Origin: DATAEU01 sp046735355
GTDB taxonomy: Bacteria > Actinomycetota > UBA4738 > HRBIN12
Direction of reading: 5' to 3'
DNA: 22,510 bases
NCBI GenBank assembly: GCA_046735355.1
Contig: JBKPTC010000009.1
Span: 1-22,510 of the forward strand
The first letter of the stretch is position 1; the number at the start of each line of letters is the position of its first letter. The position numbers and the translations under genes were made by a program. The notes below the pieces were generated by a model. The model had not been told where the DNA came from, made no database searches, and saw only the letters and a program-made list of their open reading frames with translations. Of the stretch, positions 13,977 through 20,324 are shown one piece after another.

Positions 13977-16619
13977 GAGTGCGCGCACTCGCTCCGCGAC
14001 GTCCCCGACGACGTCGGGGCCGAAACAGTACCCGAGCTCGGTGAAGCGCCCGCGCAGCTCGCGAACGCGCCCGGACACGTCTCGATCGTCCTGGACGACG
14101 GCGCGGATCAGCTCGGCGACCTCGGCGAAGTCGTCGGGGCCCATGCCGAACCGCGTCATCTCCGCGACGCCGAGCCGCAGGCCGCTCGCGGCCGTGAAGC
14201 TCTCGTCGTCGGGCAGCGCCTGGTAGTTGCAGATGATGCCGCTGTCCTCGAGCCGGCGCGCGATCGCACATCCCCGCGAGTAGCCGACCCGGACCACGAC
14301 CTGGTGCGTCTCGGTGAAGCCGAGCGCCGGATCGCCCTCGACGTGCAGACCCGCGTCCGCGAGCGCGCGGGCGAACGCGCGCGCGTTTCCGAGCACCGCC
14401 CGCTGGTATCCATCGCCGAACGCGTTCATCTCGTACGCCGCCATCAACAGGCCGAGCAGCGTCCCGAGATGATGGTTGGAGACCGAACCGGGGAAGGTCC
14501 GGTTCCGGATGGCCTCCCAGAGCTCGTAGCGCTCGGAGTCGCGCTCGACGTTCGCGGCGATCACGCCCCGCTGCGTCCCGAAGAACGTCTTGTGCGTCGA
14601 TCCGGTGACGAGGTCGGCGCCGTCCTCGAACGGCCGCTGGAAGTGCGGGCCGACGAGCCCGAGCACGTGCGCCATGTCGTACAGGACGACCGCCGCGACG
14701 CGGGCCTCGTCGAGGAACGCGCGGATCTCGGCGACCGGCTCGCGGTACAGAACCATGCTCTTGCCGAACACGATGAGCTCGGGCCGCGTCTCCTCGATCA
14801 GCTCGAGCGTCGCCGGCACGTCGATCCGGTACGGGTCGTCGTGGAGGACGGGGAAGTTCGTTACGGCCGGACGCTCGGTGCGCGGGTCGCGAGCGACGAA
14901 GTCCTTGAGCGCCCCCATCGGCTGCGCCGACAGGTGGCCGCCACGACCGATGTGGTTGTTCATCACGCGACGGATCCGACGTGGCTCGCGCTTGCGGTCG
15001 TGCCGGTTGAGGTGGTCGACGATCCCGCCGAAGACCGCGGTGTTCGCCATCTGCCCGCTGATGACGCGCGACTCGACCTCGCGCGCGCCGAGGAACGCGG
15101 CCATCTCCTGGTCGACGAGCCGCTCGACGTCGGCGATGAAGTCGGTGCCCTGGTAGTAGAACACCTCGGCGTCGTAGAACGCCTCGAGCGTCCGGTGCTC
15201 CGCGTATCGGAAGGCCGGGTCGGAGATCTGGAGCAGACGCACGAGCGGCGACTGCGTCATCTCGGACGGGATGAGGTCGATGCACTCGCGCTGGCGCCAC
15301 GCGTGGTTGCGGTCGGCCCGCTCCAGGAGCGATCGAACCTTCTCGGTCATCGACGGAGTCGGCGTGTGACCGGCGCGGTCCTCGAGCGTGACGACGATCG
15401 GCCTGGCGAAGGGCGGCGCGTCCGAACGCAGATGATGCCGGACCACCTCGCCGTCGGTGCGCTTGCCTCGGACGTCGATCGAGACGACGTCGCCGTCCAG
15501 GACCTGGCTGTCGAGGTAGGCCAGCGCGATCGCGCGCGTCCGGTGCTCGTCCGTCGGGCGCGCGGTCTCGCCCTCGCCGTCGAAGACCCAGTACGGAACC
15601 GCCGTTCCGCTCGTCACGTATCCGATCGGCTCGTCGCCGCGGTACACGGGCGCGCCGGCGCGCGCGATGCCCCGCCCGGTGACCGCGACCGGGCGGACCG
15701 TCCTCGGCAGGTCGGCGACGTCCGACGTGTCGCGCTCGCGCATACGGGTGGCGGCCGCGGCCTGGCGCTCGAGCGCGCCGCGGCCGACGAAGTCGCCCTT
15801 GTGCTCGGCGAAGCTCACGCCGAACCGGGCGATCGGCACGGCCAGGATGGGGATCGAGCGGCCCTCGTCGTCGCGGCCGAGCTCGTCGCCGTACAGCGGC
15901 AGGCCGGCCTCGAGCCTGAGCGTGTCCCGCGCGCCGAGCCCGGCAGGCGTGGCGCCCGCCTCGACGATCGCGTCCCAGAGCTTGAGGCCGTCGTCGGCTC
16001 CGATGAACAGCTCGAACGCCACGGGCTCGCCCGTGTAGCCGGTGCGGCCGATCCGGACGCTCGCGCCCGCCAGCTCGGCGGTGGACACCGAGTTGCGCGC
16101 CGGATCGGGCAGTCGCCCGCCGGTCAACAGACCGGCGAGGATGTCTCGCGAGACGGGACCCTGCAGCGCGAGCATCACGACGTCCTGCGTGTCGTCGCTC
16201 ATGCTGATGTCGAAGCCCGCGGCGATCTCGCTGAGATGCGCCCAGTCCTTCTCGCGGTTCGAGGCGTTGACGACGAGGAGGTACTCCTCGGGCGCGAAGC
16301 GGTACAGGTACGCGTCGTCGACGGCGCCGCCCGCGTCGTCGGCGATCAGCGTGTACTGCGCGCCGTGCGGGCGTCCGTCGAGCGCCTCGGCGTTGTTGGT
16401 GAGCGCGTGCTGGACGAAGGCGAGCGCGTCGCGGCTGCCGATCGCGAACCTGCCCATGTGCGAGACGTCGAAGAGCCCCGCCGACCGCCGGACGGCGAGA
16501 TGTTCGGCGATCGTTCCCGTCGGATATTGCAGCGGCATGTCCCAGCCGCCGAACTCGGTCAGGCGCGCGCCGAGCTCGCGATGCCGTTCGAAGAAGACGG
16601 TGCGACTCGGCTGGTCCAC
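13971..16619 (-). CDS. Fused aminomethyltransferase-serine hydroxymethyltransferase (GcvT-GlyA)
   Basis: One uninterrupted 882-codon frame encodes two enzymes. Residues 1 to about 410 are a GcvT folate-binding aminomethyltransferase: TEFGGWDMPLQYP, FDVSHMGRF, VDD with Asp101 at the catalytic position, ALQGP, RTGYTGE (192-198) and GLGARDTLRLEAGLPLYG. A short linker (about 411-430) leads to a PLP-dependent serine hydroxymethyltransferase-like domain: ECIDLIPSEMTQSP, YYQGTDFIADVE, VLYDMAHVLGL, STHKTFFG with the Schiff-base Lys677, and SGLRLGVAEMTRFGM. GcvT yields 5,10-methylene-tetrahydrofolate and GlyA consumes it to turn glycine into serine, so the fusion could couple two glycines to one serine. 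GcvH, GcvP and Lpd are not in the window. The GlyA half is divergent from the housekeeping enzyme. The start is GTG at 16619, 37 nt after the small gene upstream; TAGACT lies 10 nt before it. Confidence 0.9.
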   Translation of the reverse strand: MDQPSRTVFFERHRELGARLTEFGGWDMPLQYPTGTIAEHLAVRRSAGLFDVSHMGRFAIGSRDALAFVQHALTNNAEALDGRPHGAQYTLIADDAGGAVDDAYLYRFAPEEYLLVVNASNREKDWAHLSEIAAGFDISMSDDTQDVVMLALQGPVSRDILAGLLTGGRLPDPARNSVSTAELAGASVRIGRTGYTGEPVAFELFIGADDGLKLWDAIVEAGATPAGLGARDTLRLEAGLPLYGDELGRDDEGRSIPILAVPIARFGVSFAEHKGDFVGRGALERQAAAATRMRERDTSDVADLPRTVRPVAVTGRGIARAGAPVYRGDEPIGYVTSGTAVPYWVFDGEGETARPTDEHRTRAIALAYLDSQVLDGDVVSIDVRGKRTDGEVVRHHLRSDAPPFARPIVVTLEDRAGHTPTPSMTEKVRSLLERADRNHAWRQRECIDLIPSEMTQSPLVRLLQISDPAFRYAEHRTLEAFYDAEVFYYQGTDFIADVERLVDQEMAAFLGAREVESRVISGQMANTAVFGGIVDHLNRHDRKREPRRIRRVMNNHIGRGGHLSAQPMGALKDFVARDPRTERPAVTNFPVLHDDPYRIDVPATLELIEETRPELIVFGKSMVLYREPVAEIRAFLDEARVAAVVLYDMAHVLGLVGPHFQRPFEDGADLVTGSTHKTFFGTQRGVIAANVERDSERYELWEAIRNRTFPGSVSNHHLGTLLGLLMAAYEMNAFGDGYQRAVLGNARAFARALADAGLHVEGDPALGFTETHQVVVRVGYSRGCAIARRLEDSGIICNYQALPDDESFTAASGLRLGVAEMTRFGMGPDDFAEVAELIRAVVQDDRDVSGRVRELRGRFTELGYCFGPDVVGDVAERVRALV

Positions 16620-16656
16620 TCGGTCGACGAGTCTAGCGTCGACGCTCCGCGGTCGG

Positions 16657-16863
16657 TCAGGCCTCGGACTCGGCCTCGACCGGCTCGACGTCGGGCAGTC
16701 CGTAGTCCGCTGGATCGGCCGCCTCGACGGGCGGTCCCTTCTCGATGATCCCGGCGGCGCGGTCGGCGCGACGCTGGTTGCGCGCGACCCGGCGCTCCTC
16801 GCGGTCGGCCTGCTTGCGGGACTTCACGTCCCTGCGCTTCTTCTTGCCGTAGCTCTCTGGCAC
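16657..16863 (-). CDS. Small charged hypothetical protein
   Basis: A 68-residue protein with no recognised family. The first half is extremely basic and helical (ESYGKKKRRDVKSRKQADREERRVARNQRRADR), the second half acidic and Pro-rich (KGPPVEAADPADYGLPDVEPVEAESEA). This split is typical of nucleic-acid-binding or ribosome-associated small proteins, but that is only a compositional argument. The GTG at 16863 is supported by TACGCT 6 nt upstream. Its stop is 37 nt before the GcvT-GlyA start on the same strand, so the two may be one transcript. Upstream is a long perfect hairpin that separates it from the GH26 gene. Confidence 0.65.
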   Translation of the reverse strand: MPESYGKKKRRDVKSRKQADREERRVARNQRRADRAAGIIEKGPPVEAADPADYGLPDVEPVEAESEA

Positions 16864-16869
16864 GCTTCG

Positions 16870-16875
16870 AGCGTA
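16870..16875 (-). promoter_or_regulatory. -10 box, leaderless start of the small charged protein
   Basis: TACGCT on the minus strand (16875 to 16870) ends 6 nt before the GTG at 16863, with no Shine-Dalgarno. It may also drive the GcvT-GlyA fusion downstream. Confidence 0.5.
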
Positions 16876-16887
16876 ACAGGTGACATG

Positions 16888-16933
16888 CGCTTCGGCGGGA
16901 GACGAGCGCTCGTGCCCGTCTCCCGCCGAAGCG
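16888..16933 (-). terminator. Long perfect hairpin after the GH26-like gene
   Basis: CGCTTCGGCGGGAGACG (16888-16904) and its exact complement (16917-16933) form a 17-bp perfect stem with a 12-nt loop, starting 10 nt past the GH26 stop. The loop region also contains the palindrome ACGAGCGCTCGT. There is no T-tract. It is most likely a factor-independent terminator of the U-less actinobacterial kind, or a structure protecting the 3' end. It also covers the -35 area of the next gene's promoter. Confidence 0.65.
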
Positions 16934-16942
16934 TGGCGCGCG

Positions 16943-17890
16943 CTACGGGTTGAGATATCCCGCCGACGCGAGCGTTCGATATCCGTTCATCGAGGACCTG
17001 GACGAGTCGGTGATCCACGGATAGATCTTCGGCGAGTCGAAGTACAGGACCGCCTTGACGCGCGGGGTGTTGCGCAGCCACGCGAGCTCGTCCTCGAACC
17101 ACCGTCCCTTGCGTCCGGCGGAGTTCGGGTCCTCCTGGACGCCGTACTCCGCGACGACGACCGGCTTGCCGTGCGCCGCGGCGAAGTTCACGGCCGGTCC
17201 GACGGCCGACTGGAAGGAGCGCCACTGCGTTCCGCGCCGGCCCGGATACCAGTTGTACGAGTCGCACGCGACGAAGTCGACGTAGCCGTCGCCCGGATAC
17301 CAACGGCCCGCCGTCCCCTCGATGAACGACGCGCCCATCAGCGTGACGGCGAATGCGACGTTCGACACGCCCTGGCCGCGGAAGATCGACACGATGTGGC
17401 GGAACGCCGCGACGTACTCGGACGGCGTTCCGAACGCGCCGTCGTTCTCGGGCTCGTGGTGGAACGTCAGATACATCGGATGGCCCCACGCCTTGATCGC
17501 GTTCGCGCGCTGACGGATCAGCGAGTCCCAGCTGCCGTTGGCGATCGAGCGCCACGACGTGACCGTGCCGTTCCTCTTGCGAGCGTTCCAGTTCGCGTAC
17601 ACGATCCGACCGCTCGACCACGTCCAGTTGTCGTACGAGTTCGGAAAGGCCGAGTTCCACTTGAAGTACCGGTGGTCGACGCGGAACTTGCGCCCGACCT
17701 TGGTCTCCACACGTCTGATCGCCTGCTCGGCGGACTCTCCGCTCCGCGGCTTCACGAACGTCCCGAAGTACGTCCCGTTCGTCGGTTTGAGGATCTTCGG
17801 GAACGAGACGGCGGCCGAAGCCGCCGGTGCGATCCCGATCACGGAACCGAGGATCGCGATGCACGCGACGATGCGCGCCGTCCGGTTCAT
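16943..17890 (-). CDS. Secreted GH26-like glycoside hydrolase (beta-mannanase type)
   Basis: A 315-residue exported protein. Residues 1-27 are a signal peptide (MNRTARIVACIAILGSVIGI, cleavage near ASAA). The mature part looks like a GH26 (beta/alpha)8 barrel: FGTFVKPRSGES at the start, DNWTWSSGRIVYANW, WDSLIRQRANAIKAWGHPMYLTFHHEPEND with probable acid/base Glu146 after His145, VDFVACDSYNWYPG, and GKPVVVAEYGVQED with probable nucleophile Glu248. Characterised GH26 enzymes cut beta-1,4-mannan or related glucans; the exact substrate is unknown. No carbohydrate-binding module is present. The ATG at 17890 has an AGGAGG site 6 nt upstream, and that site has a perfect 11-nt complement further up the leader. 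The upstream gene on this strand is a peptide/sugar-type ABC permease. Confidence 0.8.
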   Translation of the reverse strand: MNRTARIVACIAILGSVIGIAPAASAAVSFPKILKPTNGTYFGTFVKPRSGESAEQAIRRVETKVGRKFRVDHRYFKWNSAFPNSYDNWTWSSGRIVYANWNARKRNGTVTSWRSIANGSWDSLIRQRANAIKAWGHPMYLTFHHEPENDGAFGTPSEYVAAFRHIVSIFRGQGVSNVAFAVTLMGASFIEGTAGRWYPGDGYVDFVACDSYNWYPGRRGTQWRSFQSAVGPAVNFAAAHGKPVVVAEYGVQEDPNSAGRKGRWFEDELAWLRNTPRVKAVLYFDSPKIYPWITDSSRSSMNGYRTLASAGYLNP

Positions 17891-18036
17891 GCGCCACCTC
17901 CTACGTCTCGGCGAGGGCAGCCACCTCGAGGGTGTGATGGCCTTCGTGCGGGGACAGGCCGCACAGAAGCGGCGACCCTACCGGCCGCCTCCGTCGCGTC
18001 AAACCCCTCCGATGACGTAGGAGGCGGGAGACACCC
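17891..18036 (-). promoter_or_regulatory. Structured 5' leader of the GH26-like gene, candidate Shine-Dalgarno-sequestering RNA switch
   Basis: In the minus-strand RNA, CCTCCTACGTC (18024 to 18014) is the exact complement of GACGTAGGAGG (17907 to 17897), which includes the ribosome site 6 nt before the ATG. The same upstream segment can instead pair locally, CCTCC with GGAGG (18010 to 18006) around a 9-nt loop. Between them lies a stem of CTTC+GTGCGG with CCGCAC+GAAG, one bulged base (17942-17969), and GGGTGT (18036 to 18031) can pair with ACACCC (17935 to 17930). The layout fits an RNA that exposes or hides the ribosome site. I could not match it to a known riboswitch consensus. Confidence 0.45.
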
Positions 18037-18094
18037 GGCCCGGGCGCTGCGGCGCAACGCCCAAGGCGATGGAGAAAATTGTCGAGAAAGTCCG

Positions 18095-19066
18095 CTACGT
18101 GTAGCGCACGCGCGGATCGAGGAACGCGTACCCGACGTCGACCACCAGGTTCGCGACCACGATGAGCAGCGCTCCGAGGATCGTGACGCCCATCACGGCG
18201 GGGTACTTCGCCGTGTACAGGGCGTCGATCGCGTACGCGCCGAGTCCGGGGAGCTGGAACACGTTCTCGACGATGACGGCGCCGCCGAGCAGGAAGGCGA
18301 GGTCGAGCCCGAACATCGACACGACCGGCGTCAGCGCGCTCCGCAGGCCGTGCCGGTAGATGACGTTGCGCTCGCCGAGGCCCTTGGCGCGCGCGGTCCG
18401 GATGTAGTCCTCACCCATCGTCTCCATCAGGTTGCCGCGGACCATCCGCGAGTAGAACGCCGCGGTCGTCGAGGCAAGCGTCAGCCACGGCAGGACGAAC
18501 CGCCCGGTGAAGATCGCGGTCCAGATCGACATGCCGAAGGGAATGCCGCTCGACGGCGCGATGCCGAGCCAGAAGTGGAACACGTACAGGAAGACCAGGC
18601 CGAGCCAGAAGTCGGGCGCCGAGACGCCGATGAGCGCGACGATCATCGCGCTCCGATCGAGCAGACTGCCCGGCCGCGTCGCCGAGACGATGCCGACGGG
18701 GAGGCCGAGGATGATCCAGATGATCGCCGACCCGATCGCGAGCGTGCCGGTGATCGGGGCGCGCTGCCACAGCTCCGTCTTGACCGGGATGTTGTTGCTG
18801 TACGAGTAGTAGACGTCTTGGTTGAGGAACAGGCCGGGCCACGGGATGAGCCCCTTGGCGAAGTTCCAGTACTGCACCCATACCGACCGGTCGAGCCCGA
18901 GCCGGTGCCGCACCAGCTCGACGAGCTGGGGCGACGGGTGGCGCCCGACGACGCGCTGGATCGGGTCGCCGGCCGGCAGCTTGATGAAGATCAGGAACGT
19001 CACGATGGAGACGACGAACAGCACGAGCGCGCCGAACAAGGCTCGTCGGACCAGGTAACGAAGCAT
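18095..19066 (-). CDS. ABC transporter permease, DppB/OppB type
   Basis: A 323-residue inner-membrane permease of the binding-protein-dependent dipeptide/oligopeptide/nickel class. The N-terminus MLRYLVRRALFGALVLFVVSIVTFLIFIKLPAGDP is the standard DppB opening. The EAA cytoplasmic loop is EDYIRTARAKGLGERNVIYRHGLRSALTP, and the end ENVFQLPGLGAYAIDALYTAKYPAVMG is also typical. Such a permease needs a DppC partner, ATPases and a solute-binding protein; none is in the window, because the genes after it (GH26-like) and before it (small protein) are unrelated. It may be an orphan, or pair with components elsewhere. The ATG at 19066 is supported by TATCCT exactly 7 nt upstream; the GGGAGG touching the ATG is too close to act as a ribosome site. 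Confidence 0.92.
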   Translation of the reverse strand: MLRYLVRRALFGALVLFVVSIVTFLIFIKLPAGDPIQRVVGRHPSPQLVELVRHRLGLDRSVWVQYWNFAKGLIPWPGLFLNQDVYYSYSNNIPVKTELWQRAPITGTLAIGSAIIWIILGLPVGIVSATRPGSLLDRSAMIVALIGVSAPDFWLGLVFLYVFHFWLGIAPSSGIPFGMSIWTAIFTGRFVLPWLTLASTTAAFYSRMVRGNLMETMGEDYIRTARAKGLGERNVIYRHGLRSALTPVVSMFGLDLAFLLGGAVIVENVFQLPGLGAYAIDALYTAKYPAVMGVTILGALLIVVANLVVDVGYAFLDPRVRYT

Positions 19067-19073
19067 CCTCCCG

Positions 19074-19079
19074 AGGATA
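19074..19079 (-). promoter_or_regulatory. -10 box, leaderless start of the DppB-type permease
   Basis: TATCCT on the minus strand (19079 to 19074) ends 7 nt before the ATG at 19066, the same hexamer and spacing as at the FmdB-like gene. It indicates an mRNA starting at the permease itself, independent of the small gene upstream. Confidence 0.55.
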
Positions 19080-19086
19080 CGAAGGT

Positions 19087-19107
19087 GGCGCCGGATCGGA
19101 CGGCGCC
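19087..19107 (-). terminator. Hairpin between the small protein and permease genes
   Basis: GGCGCCG (19087-19093) and CGGCGCC (19101-19107) form a perfect 7-bp inverted repeat with a 7-nt loop. It follows the stop of the small gene at 19136 and precedes the permease promoter. No T-tract is present. It is a weak candidate terminator. Confidence 0.3.
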
Positions 19108-19135
19108 GCCGCGACCGGCGCCGCGGTTCGTTCGG

Positions 19136-19345
19136 TCAGCGCGCGTACACGCCGAACGCGGTCTGCGCGATGGCCGGATTGCGGAACACGCTGACCCGCG
19201 CGCCGGCGCCCGACAGGGCCGTGACCTGGTCCGGCGTCGCCTCGAGCAGGACGGCGCCGGCCGCGCGCTCGATGACGGCGACGCGCGTGCGTGCGAGCAG
19301 CTGCTCGATCTCTCCCGCCGCCACCACGAACCGCTTGCCGTTCAT
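19136..19345 (-). CDS. Small conserved protein of unknown function, copy B
   Basis: A 69-residue protein homologous over its full length to the one at 434-646, with one single-residue gap. Conserved in both: RFVV-x-AG, V-I-(D/E)-R, L-L-xx-TP, L-S, VSV-aromatic, and A-xx-AF-x-h-aromatic near the end. The segment AVLLEATPDQVTALSGAGARVSVF resembles the second half of I9/subtilisin-propeptide-like folds, where a strand, 'TPxQxxxL' helix and GVxSV strand recur; I treat this as a hint only. The ATG at 19345 has an excellent AGGAGG ribosome site, so this copy fixes the family start and length. There is no signal peptide and no metal ligands. It precedes the DppB permease on the same strand by 69 nt but probably has a separate transcript. 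Confidence 0.72.
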   Translation of the reverse strand: MNGKRFVVAAGEIEQLLARTRVAVIERAAGAVLLEATPDQVTALSGAGARVSVFRNPAIAQTAFGVYAR

Positions 19346-19531
19346 CGCGTCCTCCTCGCGTTCCACGCAGATCATCGGCTCGGCGGCCGGCTCCGCCGCA
19401 TGGATAGCCGGAGCGGTTCCGTCTGGTCCGCGGCGCGGGGCGCGCCGGGATTTCGACGGCGCTCGGGTGCCGAAGGGCCTAGCTCGCGGGCGTCGCTCGG
19501 ATCGCCTCCGAGCGCCGGTCGTCGGCTCGGG

Positions 19532-19537
19532 TAGCGT
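19532..19537 (+). promoter_or_regulatory. -10 box, leaderless start of the 251-aa unknown gene
   Basis: TAGCGT ends 6 nt before the GTG at 19544. The hexamer and spacing are identical to those of the SpoIID/LytB gene. No Shine-Dalgarno is present, so this box decides the start. Confidence 0.55.
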
Positions 19538-19543
19538 CGAGGC

Positions 19544-20299
19544 GTGGACGAGCCGACGATCGAGCGGGGCGGCGGGCCGTACTGGGCGACGAGCGCGGGA
19601 TCCATGAAGGCGATCGCGCGCGTCGATCCCGAGACGGCCGCCGGTGCGTTCGGATCGGGGCGCGGGATCGCCCTCGGCGCGGGCACGCCGAACGGGTGGC
19701 CCGGCGCGATCTTGGGGCGGGCGTGGGCGAGTCTGGCCGCGTTCGAGACCGACGTGGCCGCGGGCGTCCTTCCGGACGGTCTCCGGGTCGCGATGTACGA
19801 CCCCGAACGCTGGAAGCACACGCCCGCGGACGAACAGCGCGATCCCGTGGCCGCGATCGAACGCTTCGTCGCCCGCTGCCGCGAGCTCCGGCTCGTCTCG
19901 ATGGTCACGCCGTATCCGCGGCTGGTCACCGTCCGCGGCGCCGTGTTCGGCGCCGCCGAGGGGGAGTCCGAGGAGGACGCGTACGTCCGGTCCGGCATCA
20001 CGCGCGCGGCCGCGGCGGCGGAGATCTGCGAGACCCAGGCGCAGCGACTCCAGGATCGACCGCGCGCGTACCGTGCGTTCGTCGCGGCGACCGCGGAACA
20101 GGCGCGCGGCGTGAACGCCGGCGTCGTCCTGCTCTCCGGCTTGTCGACGTCGCCGGGCTTTCCCGCGACGCCCGAGATGCTCTTCGAGGCGTTCGCGAGC
20201 GTCCGCGACGTGGTGGACGGGCACTACGTGTCCCTGTCGAAGGGTCGTCATCCCGACGTGATGGCGGCGTTCCTCCGCATGGCGCTCGACGCCGGCTGA
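19544..20299 (+). CDS. Uncharacterised 251-aa protein
   Basis: I do not recognise a named family. The protein is soluble, without signal peptide or cysteine clusters (one Cys in CRELR, one in EICETQ). The pattern suggests a TIM-barrel-like enzyme: strand LRVAMYDPERWKHTP, helix AAIERFVARCRELR, strand LVSMVTPYPRLV, helix AAEICETQAQRL, helix YRAFVAATAEQARG, strand VNAGVVLLSGLSTSPG, then EMLFEAFASVRDVVDGHYVSL. The motif YDPExW followed by (T)P-xxEQ-xDP looks conserved in style and may mark the active site. A hydrolase or isomerase function is possible but not shown. It is convergent with the FAD oxidoreductase, both stops lying in one hairpin. The GTG start is set by the -10 box. Confidence 0.75.
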   Translation: MDEPTIERGGGPYWATSAGSMKAIARVDPETAAGAFGSGRGIALGAGTPNGWPGAILGRAWASLAAFETDVAAGVLPDGLRVAMYDPERWKHTPADEQRDPVAAIERFVARCRELRLVSMVTPYPRLVTVRGAVFGAAEGESEEDAYVRSGITRAAAAAEICETQAQRLQDRPRAYRAFVAATAEQARGVNAGVVLLSGLSTSPGFPATPEMLFEAFASVRDVVDGHYVSLSKGRHPDVMAAFLRMALDAG

Positions 20300-20324
20300 G
20301 GCTCGGCCTCGCCGCCGCCTCAGC
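20295..20324. terminator. Stop-codon hairpin between convergent genes
   Basis: GCTGAGGC (20295-20302) and GCCTCAGC (20317-20324) form a perfect 8-bp inverted repeat with a 14-nt loop. The TGA stop of the 251-aa protein lies in the left arm and the TGA stop of the flavoprotein in the right arm. An alternative inner stem, GAGGC with GCCTC, is also possible. No T-tract is present. Confidence 0.45.

Noticed and set aside
15348..15350. Separate start for a stand-alone GlyA at the internal ATG (codon 424)
   Set aside because: No Shine-Dalgarno and no close -10 box precede it, and the frame runs through without interruption. It cannot be fully excluded.
16635..16646. 12-bp perfect palindrome AGCGTCGACGCT next to the -10 box of the GcvT-GlyA gene
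   Set aside because: Several palindromes of this length are expected by chance in a GC-rich window of this size.
14304..16748. Very long open frame on the plus strand opposite the GcvT-GlyA gene
   Set aside because: Its translation is Arg/Glu/Asp/Val-rich with no motifs, and the minus strand carries two clear enzyme domains. Long antisense frames are expected in GC-rich genes.
17960..18060. Plus-strand resemblance of the GH26 leader to a cyclic-di-GMP (GEMM) riboswitch (CAAACC, stem, GGGA)
   Set aside because: The conserved GACGCAAAGCC core is missing, and transcription in that direction would run antisense into the permease.
18099..18112. CGCTAC-GT-GTAGCG repeat over the permease stop as a terminator
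   Set aside because: The stem is only five to six pairs with a tiny loop, and no adjacent T-run follows it on the coding strand.
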